From an uncultured Clostridia bacterium (GTDB lineage: Bacteria > Bacillota > Clostridia > TANB77 > CAG-465): DNA of 30,354 nucleotides. The notes under the pieces were generated by a model. It worked only from the letters and a program-made list of their open reading frames with translations. It did no database searches and had not been told where the DNA came from. Positions 1 through 6,852 of this stretch are shown in pieces. The translations under genes were made by a program, and so were the position numbers. The DNA is taken from the NCBI GenBank assembly GCA_948562205.1, contig CAOYAN010000024.1:1-30354 (forward strand), in the 5' to 3' direction. Within the stretch, counting starts at the first letter, position 1. Each line of letters begins with the position of its first letter.

Positions 1-49
1 CCTCCACTACGGACTTTCACCGATTAACTAAACGACATGCCCGTCGCAC
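1..49 (-). mobile_element. 5' end of a group II intron (partial, runs off the window)
   Basis: Read on the minus strand from position 49, the sequence starts GTGCGAC, continues GGGCATG and then has GGTGAAAGTCC. This order (GUGYG start, GGCAUG, GGUGARAGUCC) matches, from memory, the 5' end and start of domain I of bacterial group II introns, including class C. Only about 49 bases are present, so the ribozyme core, any reverse transcriptase gene and the 3' end lie outside the window. A hairpin sits 9 bases upstream in the 5' exon, which suits the habit of class C introns of inserting just after terminator-like hairpins. The class cannot be fixed from so short a piece. Confidence 0.65.
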
Positions 50-58
50 CATAGAGAT

Positions 59-83
59 GACCACTACTAAAAAAGCAGTGGTC
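59..83 (-). other. Hairpin in the 5' exon of the intron
   Basis: Seven-base arms GACCACT and AGTGGTC enclose an 11-base loop that contains a run of six T on the minus strand. The 3' arm ends 9 bases before the predicted intron start. It may be the terminator-like hairpin used as an insertion landmark by class C group II introns, or part of a short RNA that the intron interrupts. Confidence 0.6.
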
Positions 84-148
84 AGAGCTTTACGGCCTAT
101 TGCCTTATCATATTAGCCTATGTTTTATAGTGCTACTCATACAAATAT

Positions 149-177
149 ATAATATATTAATTTTTTTATTTTGTCAA
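149..177 (-). promoter_or_regulatory. Promoter reading into the intron exon
   Basis: On the minus strand a perfect TTGACA (177-172) is followed after 17 bases by TATTAT (154-149). Transcription would start near 142 and run through the hairpin and into the group II intron. It lies only a few bases beyond the stop of the superoxide dismutase-like gene on the same strand, so it is separate from that gene. Confidence 0.65.
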
Positions 178-182
178 TAAGC

Positions 183-659
183 CTACATAGCATATATTTT
201 TCCACAGGCAATTTTCTCACCAGAATTACCACTTGGTTGAATTTTCATATCATCTGGCATACTATGTATAACTACTACTCTATATATGATCTCCTTTACA
301 CTAAATCTGTTAGTGAAAAAAGACATATATGCATATCCATTATTTCCAAATAAAGATGGCATATCGCCAGAGTGATATGGATGCTCACATTCAGAATTAT
401 TATAATGCATTTTTGCATCGGCAAAAGGATCTTTGTCTGTTCCAGTACAGCTATCTCCCTCATGTATATGGAATCCATAAATACCACTATTACATATAGT
501 ATCCATAGGTAATCCCTTTATTTCAGCAGTAACTAAAACTCCATCTTTTAATTGCTTAAAACTTACTTTTCCATTTATATTAGGATATTTATTGCTTCCA
601 CTTATCTTAGCTAAAGCAAAATTATCTATTCTTACATTTCTATTATTTATTCTACGCAT
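183..659 (-). CDS. Cu/Zn superoxide dismutase family protein
   Basis: A 158-residue protein, close in length to a Cu/Zn superoxide dismutase subunit. The ligand set can be placed against the family: H64, H66 and H132 for copper, H85 as the bridging ligand, H93, H96 and D99 for zinc, and C71 with C152 as the conserved disulfide pair. The C-terminal SGEKIACGKI matches the family end, but the Arg that guides substrate is Lys (K149). No signal peptide is present, so the product should be cytoplasmic, unlike most bacterial SodC. The start at 659 is chosen because GGGAGG lies 7-8 bases upstream; an in-frame extension to 854 has no ribosome site and looks unlike the family. The likely role is superoxide dismutation. 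Copper loading is not proven. Confidence 0.85.
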   Translation of the reverse strand: MRRINNRNVRIDNFALAKISGSNKYPNINGKVSFKQLKDGVLVTAEIKGLPMDTICNSGIYGFHIHEGDSCTGTDKDPFADAKMHYNNSECEHPYHSGDMPSLFGNNGYAYMSFFTNRFSVKEIIYRVVVIHSMPDDMKIQPSGNSGEKIACGKIYAM

Positions 660-823
660 ATCTTTTCCTCCCATTATAATTATATGTATATAAATTTTAC
701 TTGTTATAAACATATTAATAATGTTATAGAAATGATACATAAAAATACTTGAAATAAGAAAATTTATATGATATAAATAAATTATTAAAGTATTTTCTTT
801 AGTGCTTATTAATCTAAATATAT

Positions 824-864
824 TAGAAAAACACCAACTATTATTTTTTAACATAATAATTGGT
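824..864 (-). terminator. Terminator after the nucleotidyltransferase-like gene
   Basis: On the minus strand ACCAATTATTAT pairs with ATAATAGTTGGT (one G-U pair), followed by GTTTTTC. It ends the AIM24/nucleotidyltransferase pair. Confidence 0.7.
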
Positions 865-872
865 ATTTATAT

Positions 873-1274
873 TTATTTACTCTTTTCTAAAAATTTATTT
901 ATAAGCTCTATATCTTTCATATCTTTAGGTCTATTTAACATATTTTTAAGTCTAGTAACAGAAGATATGCTCTGTATTTTAATTCCATCAAGCAAAATAA
1001 AATCGTCTTTATCTTCACTATAATAATTAGTACTAAAATTTATTACATCATCTATATAATAAATATTTATATTATTTTTCTCATCATATCTTTCAAGTTC
1101 ACAATTATAGTTTTCTTCTAAATATTTATAATATTTTGGCGTAACACTTATATCAATATCTTTTGTTTCTTCTTTTACTCCTTGAATAACAAGGGCTGCA
1201 CTAGATATAACAATATATTCATTAGTATCAAAATTATATTCATTTAACTTATTTAATATTTCTGCTTTATTCAT
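873..1274 (-). CDS. Small nucleotidyltransferase-like protein
   Basis: A 133-residue protein. Residues near 22-45 (IVISSAALVIQGVKEE followed by KDIDISV) resemble the core of nucleotidyltransferase-fold proteins, where a small-residue turn and helix precede a DxD metal motif. The closest type I recall is the AbiEii/MNT-like group often annotated as nucleotidyltransferase or DUF6036. The usual GS signature reads SS here, so activity is uncertain. AGGTGA lies 5 bases before the start. The gene follows the AIM24-family gene by 17 bases and ends in its own terminator, so the two probably share one transcript. No partner HEPN toxin is visible, so a toxin-antitoxin role is not supported. Confidence 0.6.
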   Translation of the reverse strand: MNKAEILNKLNEYNFDTNEYIVISSAALVIQGVKEETKDIDISVTPKYYKYLEENYNCELERYDEKNNINIYYIDDVINFSTNYYSEDKDDFILLDGIKIQSISSVTRLKNMLNRPKDMKDIELINKFLEKSK

Positions 1275-1291
1275 AGTTCACCTAAATTAAT

Positions 1292-1966
1292 TTAATTAGC
1301 AGTACCTGTATAGAAAAGTCCTGCAAGCTTAGACATAGGCATAGTTTGTATCCAAACTGTTCCAGGTCCAGTAAGTGTTGTAAGGAATAATCCTTCTCCA
1401 CCAAAAAGAATATTTTTTACACCCTTAACTGTTTCAATATTAAGATCAACATCTTTAGTCATAGCAGCTAAATATCCATTATCTATTTTAAGTTTTTCTC
1501 CTGCTGCAAGTTCTCTTTTAACTACATTACCATCTATTTCAAGATATACCTTTCCAGGACCTGTTATCTTTTGCATAATAAATCCTTCTCCACCAAAGAA
1601 ACCAGCACCAAGTTTCTTTCTAAATTGCATAGAAATATCTACACTTTTCTCACCACATAAAAATGCTCTTTTTTGTGCTACAATAGTTTCTCCTTCTGCT
1701 AAATCAAACTCTAAAATTTGACCTGGAAAAGAAGAAGCAAAAGATATCTCAGCATCATCTTTAGTAGCAGTATATTCATTCATAAAAATAGACTCACCAG
1801 CTAAAGCTCTGCCAAATCCTTTCATTATTCCACCATTTGTACTAGTAGACATCTCAAATCCATCATCCATCCAACTCATACCACCATTTTCAGTAATGAT
1901 AGACTCACCTTTTTTAAGTTTACATGTAACAACAGGTAAACTATCTCCTAATATTCTTGTTTCCAT
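1292..1966 (-). CDS. AIM24/TIGR00266 family protein
   Basis: A 224-residue soluble protein rich in glycine and beta strands. The repeated GGEGF and GGEGLFLTTLTGPGTVWIQ segments with the C-terminal MPMSKLAGLF are typical of the AIM24 (old DUF124, TIGR00266) family, a double-stranded beta-helix fold. Its role in bacteria is unknown to me; the mitochondrial relative affects inner-membrane organisation. AAGGAGGAACTTCT before the ATG gives a strong ribosome site. It heads a two-gene unit with the nucleotidyltransferase-like gene and is divergent from cas9. There is no signal peptide or membrane segment. Confidence 0.85.
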   Translation of the reverse strand: METRILGDSLPVVTCKLKKGESIITENGGMSWMDDGFEMSTSTNGGIMKGFGRALAGESIFMNEYTATKDDAEISFASSFPGQILEFDLAEGETIVAQKRAFLCGEKSVDISMQFRKKLGAGFFGGEGFIMQKITGPGKVYLEIDGNVVKRELAAGEKLKIDNGYLAAMTKDVDLNIETVKGVKNILFGGEGLFLTTLTGPGTVWIQTMPMSKLAGLFYTGTAN

Positions 1967-2020
1967 AGAAGTTCCTCCTTATATTTATATATTTTATTTA
2001 GCAATTCCTTTGCTTATAAT

Positions 2021-2049
2021 ATAATATCATAAATTATATAAAAGTACAA
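2021..2049 (-). promoter_or_regulatory. Promoter of the AIM24-family gene
   Basis: On the minus strand TTGTAC (2049-2044), a 17-base spacer and TATTAT (2026-2021). The start of transcription would be about 50 bases before the start codon at 1966. Confidence 0.5.
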
Positions 2050-2163
2050 TTATAATATATTTTTTACGCTATCTTTTTTATACATATTTTTATATTATTA
2101 AATAAAAATTTTTTCATAAATTAGAAAAATAAAATGTAAAAACACGTATTTTGTTCTAAAATG

Positions 2164-2192
2164 TTGATATTAAACAAGTATTATTGTACAAT
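2164..2192 (+). promoter_or_regulatory. Likely cas9 promoter
   Basis: TTGATA (2164-2169), a 17-base spacer and TACAAT (2187-2192), about 70 bases before the cas9 start. A 20-bp palindrome covers the whole -10 box. TATAAT at 2232-2237 is an alternative -10 but has no -35 at a good distance. Confidence 0.5.
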
Positions 2193-2215
2193 AATACCAG
2201 TACAATAGTACTTGT
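2174..2215. promoter_or_regulatory. Nested inverted repeats over the cas9 promoter (operator candidate)
   Basis: GTATTATTGTACAATAATAC at 2178-2197 is a perfect 20-bp palindrome. It is enclosed by ACAAGTA (2174-2180) and TACTTGT (2209-2215). GTACAATA occurs at 2186-2193 and 2200-2207 in direct order and inverted at 2182-2189. This density of symmetric elements over a predicted -10 box suggests a repressor site, but no regulator is encoded next to it. Confidence 0.45.
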
Positions 2216-2268
2216 AAATAGAAATATTTATTATAATGAAATATATTCATTGCAAAGGGGGATTTAGT

Positions 2269-5200
2269 ATGGAATATAAAGATAATTTAATATTTGGTAT
2301 AGACTTAGGAGTAGGATCAATTGGATGGGCTGTAATGGACAATGATAAAAAAATAATAGATAAAGGAGTATATAAATTTACTCAAGCAAATTCTGCTCAA
2401 GATAGAAGAACCGCAAGGTGTACTAGAAGAAGATACCATAGAAGAAAATATAGATTAGAGAGAATGCAAATTTTACTTGAAAAAAATAATATGCCAAGTA
2501 AAAAAAATACAGACTCAGAATTATTAGATAAAAGAATAAAAGCATTAAATGAAAAAATTGAATTAAATGATATTACAAACATAATTTATTATTTTACTTT
2601 ACATAGAGGATACATACCTACTAAAAAAGAGGATAGAGAAAGTGAATTAATTATTAACCTTAAAGAAAAGTATGAATATCCATGCTTAATTCAAAAAGAA
2701 CTATTGAAGATAAATAATAAATATAGAAGTACAGAAAATCCAATTCTTCACAAAGATTTCGAAAAAGAATTACTAGAAATACTCAATGTACAATCTAAAT
2801 ATTATAATAATATTAATGAAAACTTTATAAATAATGTAATAGATATAATTAATACCAAAAGAAAGTTTTGGGAGGGACCAGGTGCTCCAAGAGAAGATGC
2901 TTTATCTCCTTATGGAAGATATAGAAATAAAATAGATCTAGAAGAATATAATAAAAATCCAAATTATAGAAAATATTTATTTCAGGACCTAATAGGTAAT
3001 TGTAGCGTATATGCAAATGAAAAAAGAGCTTCTATGGCAAACTATTATGCTGAATCTTTTAATTTTTATAACGATTTTGTAAATTTAAGAATTCCAAAAT
3101 CACAAGTAAATGAAAATAATATTCAATACTTAAGTTATGCAGATGGAAAAGATGAATCTAAATTATACAACTTTACAACCGAAGCCATATATATGATTGC
3201 CAATCAAATAATGGAAGAAAAAAGAGTTGATATAAAGAAAATAATTAAAAAAATGTTTGGAATTGAAGAATTTCTAGGATATAAAGTAGATTCTAAAGGA
3301 TCTATGGAAATTTCAAGATTTCAAAATACTAAAGAAATTAGAAACAAAATAACTAACACAAATTTATATAATATGCTTTTTGAAAATAAAGATATATACA
3401 ATAAAATTGTAAATATGATTCAAATCTCGCCAGATATTACATCTAGAAGAGAAATGATTCAAGATATACTAAAAAATAGCAATGTAAAAGAATTGAATAA
3501 TGAAGATTTTATTAATGAGTTAAGTGAAATAGAAATAGATAATAAATATCATTCTTTTTCTGAAAAAGCTCTAAAAATTTATCTTGAATATATGTTAAGA
3601 GATAATATGAACTCTTCTAAAATAGAAAGAATATATAAAGAAGAAATAGCATCGGATTTTGAAGATAAAATAATTGATGAATATTTAGCTAATATAAATG
3701 ATGGTGAATTAAAATACATAAATGATAAATTTATAGATGATACAATATCATCACCTGCAACTAAAAAATCTCTTAGAAAAGCTATAGCTATACTTAATAA
3801 ATTGTTTTCAAAATATGGCTACCCTAAATATATTTGTATAGAAACAACAAGAGATCTTCTTTCCCAGGATAGACAAAAAGAATATGAGAAAAAAACACTA
3901 GATAATGCAAGGCTTAGAAAAAAAGCACAAGAAGAACTTGGAGAGAATGCTACAGAAACTAATATAATAAAATATATGTTGTTAAAGGAGACTAACAATA
4001 AATGTGCATATTGTGGAATTGATTTAAAAGTAGAAAATTGCGAAATAGAACATATTTTACCTTTAAGTATAACTTCAGATGATTCATATGATAATAAAAC
4101 GGTTTCTTGTCATAATTGTAATAACATTAAGAAAAATAAAACTCCATATCAATATCTAAGAAATGATGGTAGATATGATGAATATAAAAATAGAACTTTA
4201 TCAAATAAGGAATTTTCTAATAAAAAGAAATATTACATGACTTTTGAAGAGCAACTAAATAAATATGAAAAGAAATTTAAAAATAGAAACTTAAATGACA
4301 CAGCATATGCTACAAATGAGCTTTCAAATCAAATTGAAATATTTAAAAAAGCATATACTATAAGTAGAAACAAAGACTTGAAAACCCAAGTACTAAGAAT
4401 ACCTGGACAATTTACACATAATTTACGAGTAAAATTTAATATAGAAAAGGATAGAAGTGAAGAATATCATCATGCAGTTGATGCAGTAATAATTGCAAAT
4501 TATGCTAATACAAAAATCGGAAAATTAATGGATTTGATCCAAAATCATAAAGATAAATATTGGATGGTATCTAATATGGAAGATTATAGAAATGAAAATG
4601 AAATGTTTGACAATATTTTTATGAATAAATTATTAATAAATGAATTAAAAAATGCAGATTGGTCTAATACAAGATTTTCAAGAGAAGTAGTAAAAAGAAC
4701 AAATGGACAACTCTTTGATGCGGATATTCGAAAAGCTATTATGTTGGATAATCAATATTACTTTATTGAACAAATAGACAATATTTATGAACTTTCTAAA
4801 AAAGATGTAGAAAAGATTTTTGATAAAAAACTGTTAATTAAAACTAAAAATCCAAAATTATATGATAAATTAAAAAATATTGTAGAACAATATAAAGGTT
4901 CTAAGGGAAATCCGTTTGTTGAATTTTGCAAAGAAAATCAAGATATTGATTGGACGAGCACTGTGTTTAATCCTAGTATTCATGGAATAAGAGTTACCAA
5001 TAAACAGAATTCAGATGTTGTTATAAAACTAAGATTTCTGACTAAAGTTAATACACCATTTATTTTAGATAAAAAGAGTGTAAATAAAAAAGATGGTACT
5101 ATAAATATAAGAACTTCTTTAAATTCATATGGAACAAGAATATTTACAGATGGTGAAAAATATTATTTTCTGCCTATGTATAAAGTATTTACTGATTTAA

Positions 5201-5475
5201 AAACAGGCAAAATAGATGTTAATAATGATTATTATAAAACTATATATAATATATATGTTGGAAAAGAAAATGTAGATTTTGTAATAGATTTATTTAATAA
5301 TGATTATGTTAGATTTGAAGATAAAAATGGAAATATAAATGAAGGATATGTTTCGTATTTCCATAAAACACTTAATAAAGTAGAAATTAAAAACTCTAAT
5401 AGTATAACATCTACATCTAAAAACATAAAAAAAATAAAAAGTGATATATTAGGTCTTTACAACTTAAATATTTAA
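2269..5475 (+). CDS. cas9: CRISPR-associated endonuclease Cas9 (compact, type II-A)
   Basis: A 1068-residue RNA-guided DNA endonuclease, in the short Cas9 class (near S. aureus Cas9, 1053 aa). RuvC-I is FGIDLGVGSIGWA with D12, followed by an Arg-rich bridge helix around residues 44-65. RuvC-II is YICIETTRDLL with E525. The HNH domain has E594-H595 and a later Asn in DSYDNKTV; RuvC-III is YHHAVDAVI with H735 and D738. All nuclease residues are present, so it should be active. Unusually, the HNH carries two CxxC pairs (C579/C582 and C614/C617), a likely zinc ribbon. The start at 2269 is preferred because AAGGGGGATTTAGT precedes it; an ATG 33 bases upstream overlaps a TATAAT and lacks a ribosome site. 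The PAM-interacting domain should lie in the last 200 or so residues; its specificity cannot be read here. Confidence 0.97.
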   Translation: MEYKDNLIFGIDLGVGSIGWAVMDNDKKIIDKGVYKFTQANSAQDRRTARCTRRRYHRRKYRLERMQILLEKNNMPSKKNTDSELLDKRIKALNEKIELNDITNIIYYFTLHRGYIPTKKEDRESELIINLKEKYEYPCLIQKELLKINNKYRSTENPILHKDFEKELLEILNVQSKYYNNINENFINNVIDIINTKRKFWEGPGAPREDALSPYGRYRNKIDLEEYNKNPNYRKYLFQDLIGNCSVYANEKRASMANYYAESFNFYNDFVNLRIPKSQVNENNIQYLSYADGKDESKLYNFTTEAIYMIANQIMEEKRVDIKKIIKKMFGIEEFLGYKVDSKGSMEISRFQNTKEIRNKITNTNLYNMLFENKDIYNKIVNMIQISPDITSRREMIQDILKNSNVKELNNEDFINELSEIEIDNKYHSFSEKALKIYLEYMLRDNMNSSKIERIYKEEIASDFEDKIIDEYLANINDGELKYINDKFIDDTISSPATKKSLRKAIAILNKLFSKYGYPKYICIETTRDLLSQDRQKEYEKKTLDNARLRKKAQEELGENATETNIIKYMLLKETNNKCAYCGIDLKVENCEIEHILPLSITSDDSYDNKTVSCHNCNNIKKNKTPYQYLRNDGRYDEYKNRTLSNKEFSNKKKYYMTFEEQLNKYEKKFKNRNLNDTAYATNELSNQIEIFKKAYTISRNKDLKTQVLRIPGQFTHNLRVKFNIEKDRSEEYHHAVDAVIIANYANTKIGKLMDLIQNHKDKYWMVSNMEDYRNENEMFDNIFMNKLLINELKNADWSNTRFSREVVKRTNGQLFDADIRKAIMLDNQYYFIEQIDNIYELSKKDVEKIFDKKLLIKTKNPKLYDKLKNIVEQYKGSKGNPFVEFCKENQDIDWTSTVFNPSIHGIRVTNKQNSDVVIKLRFLTKVNTPFILDKKSVNKKDGTINIRTSLNSYGTRIFTDGEKYYFLPMYKVFTDLKTGKIDVNNDYYKTIYNIYVGKENVDFVIDLFNNDYVRFEDKNGNINEGYVSYFHKTLNKVEIKNSNSITSTSKNIKKIKSDILGLYNLNI

Positions 5476-5484
5476 TGATATAAT
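5456..5484 (+). promoter_or_regulatory. tracrRNA promoter inside the 3' end of cas9
   Basis: TTTACA (5456-5461), 17 bases, then TATAAT (5479-5484). The -35 lies in the last codons of cas9 and the -10 just after its stop. Transcription should start near 5491. Confidence 0.7.
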
Positions 5485-5490
5485 ATTGTT

Positions 5491-5600
5491 GTAGTTAGAA
5501 ATGACTACAACATTTATATTAATCTAAGTTTACAGTGATCTCTATTATAATAAGTGAAAACTGTAATAAAGAGGGTCTTTTATAGGCTCTCTTCTTTTTT
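5491..5600 (+). ncRNA. tracrRNA
   Basis: Bases 5511-5536 match the reverse complement of CRISPR repeat positions 11-36 at 25 of 26 positions; the one change (5519) keeps a G-U pair. After a bulge, CTCTA (5540-5544) pairs with repeat positions 5-9, forming the lower duplex next to the guide. A short AGT-GAAA-ACT hairpin follows and may be the nexus. The RNA ends in a strong terminator. A 9-bp hairpin (5487-5495 with 5504-5512) lies just upstream of or overlapping the anti-repeat edge and would be in the primary transcript. The exact 5' end is inferred from the promoter. The expected role is pairing with pre-crRNA for RNase III processing and Cas9 loading. Confidence 0.88.
5569..5600 (+). terminator. 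tracrRNA terminator, upstream of cas1
   Basis: AAGAGGGTC pairs with GGCTCTCTT (two wobble pairs) around a 7-base loop, followed by CTTTTTT. It ends the tracrRNA and lies 21 bases before the cas1 start. Confidence 0.85.
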
Positions 5601-5621
5601 ATTTTAATAGAGTAAATTATA

Positions 5622-6539
5622 ATGTCGTGGAGAATAATTTATGTTACAAATGCCAATAAATTAAGTTTAAATCTAAATTCATTACAAGTAATCCAAGAAG
5701 ATGAAAAATATTTTGTAAGTCTAACAGAAATTGCTGCTATTGTTATAGAAGATTATACATCAATTATAACAACTAGACTTTTGATAGAATTAGCAAATCA
5801 AGGAATTGCAATTTTAATATTAGGAATGAATAAAATGCCTGTTGGAGAATTTTTGCCAATATCAGATAATGTTAGAACTACAAAAATGATATATCAACAA
5901 TGTAATTGGAAAATTGAAACAAAAAATAAATTATGGAATGAAATAATAAGAGCTAAAATTACAAATCAAATTATTACTTTAAAATTATTAAATAGGACTA
6001 CAAAATTACAAATGCTTATAGATAATATTGATAAAATTGAGGATGGAGATAGAACTAATATGGAAGGAATATCTGCAAGAATATATTTTAAAGAATTATT
6101 CAATAATGATTTTATACGTTTTGATGATAATCTTGAAAATGGATGCCTAAATCTATGTTATCATATTGTTAGAACTATAATAAGTAAAGAGATAATATCA
6201 AGGGGATTTAATACCACACTTGGAATAAATCATAAAAGTCAGTATAATACATTTAATCTATCAGATGATATTATAGAAGTATTTAGACCAATAGTAGATT
6301 ACTATGTTTTTAATTTGTTAAGTGAAGAAAAATATAAAGGCTTAGAAGAAATAAATAAAGATTTAAAAATATGTCTTTTAGATGTTGCAAACTACAAAGT
6401 AAAGTTTTCAGGGAAAATATATAGTATACTTAATGTAATACCATATTATGTTAGTACAATATTAAGATATATGGAAAAAGACGGTAAATCAAATTTTGAA
6501 TATCCAATACTAAATTTTGATAATAATGACTTCATATAA
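5622..6539 (+). CDS. cas1: CRISPR-associated endonuclease Cas1
   Basis: A 305-residue integrase of the type II Cas1 size. It inserts new spacers at the leader end of the array as a complex with Cas2. The metal-binding residues can be placed as E148 (NMEGISARIYF), H204 (GINHKSQYNTFNLSDDIIEV) and E219, at nearly the same numbers as in S. pyogenes Cas1. The N-terminal beta domain starts with SWRIIYV. The ribosome site is weak, and no convincing promoter lies between the tracrRNA terminator and the start. Expression may therefore depend on read-through from cas9 or the tracrRNA promoter. Its 3' end overlaps cas2 by 14 bases. Confidence 0.96.
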   Translation: MSWRIIYVTNANKLSLNLNSLQVIQEDEKYFVSLTEIAAIVIEDYTSIITTRLLIELANQGIAILILGMNKMPVGEFLPISDNVRTTKMIYQQCNWKIETKNKLWNEIIRAKITNQIITLKLLNRTTKLQMLIDNIDKIEDGDRTNMEGISARIYFKELFNNDFIRFDDNLENGCLNLCYHIVRTIISKEIISRGFNTTLGINHKSQYNTFNLSDDIIEVFRPIVDYYVFNLLSEEKYKGLEEINKDLKICLLDVANYKVKFSGKIYSILNVIPYYVSTILRYMEKDGKSNFEYPILNFDNNDFI

Positions 6540-6852
6540 AGAAGTGAGAATACTTATATTATATGATTTACCAATGAGTGATACTATAAATAGAAAACAT
6601 TATATTAAATTTAGAAAAGAAATTTTATCATTAGGTTGCTATTTAGTTCAATATTCAGTTTATGCTAAAGTATTAAAAAATGAAATATACTATAACTCTT
6701 TCATTACTAAATTGAAACAGGTTATGCCTGAAAAAGGAGAAGTTAGAGTTATCAAAGTTACAGAGAAACAATATGAGAATATGATATTTCTATCTGGTGC
6801 ACAAAATAGTCATGAAAAGAAAATTTCAAATAAGAATATTGTGGTTTTTTAA
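6526..6852 (+). CDS. cas2: CRISPR-associated protein Cas2
   Basis: A 108-residue ferredoxin-like protein with ILILYDLPMSD (D14), followed by RKHYIKFRKEILSLGCYLVQYSVY, the usual type II Cas2 pattern. It bridges two Cas1 dimers in the integration complex. The ATG at 6526 is chosen; a TTG nine bases earlier would add only three residues. The start lies inside the end of cas1 with no clear ribosome site, which suggests translational coupling. Its TAA overlaps the csn2 ATG by one base. Confidence 0.95.
   Translation: MTSYKEVRILILYDLPMSDTINRKHYIKFRKEILSLGCYLVQYSVYAKVLKNEIYYNSFITKLKQVMPEKGEVRVIKVTEKQYENMIFLSGAQNSHEKKISNKNIVVF

Noticed and set aside
1..60. Cobalamin riboswitch or RNase P RNA, because of GGTGAAAGTCC
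   Set aside because: The GTGCGAC start and GGGCATG before it fit a group II intron; the other conserved blocks of those RNAs are absent.
660..854. 65-residue N-terminal extension of the SOD-like protein
   Set aside because: No ribosome site at 854, sequence unlike the family and overlap with the neighbouring gene's terminator; the strong site is before 659.
873..1966. Toxin-antitoxin or abortive-infection pair beside cas9
   Set aside because: The nucleotidyltransferase-like protein is paired with an AIM24 protein, not with a known toxin or antitoxin family.
2236..2268. Upstream in-frame ATG for cas9
   Set aside because: It has no ribosome site, overlaps a TATAAT, and the ATG at 2269 has a strong site and begins close to RuvC-I as in other Cas9 proteins.
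5485..5545. Long-form tracrRNA acting as a natural single guide against the cas9 promoter
   Set aside because: The bases upstream of the anti-repeat form their own hairpin and contain no repeat-like stretch that could pair with it, and I found no match to the cas9 promoter.
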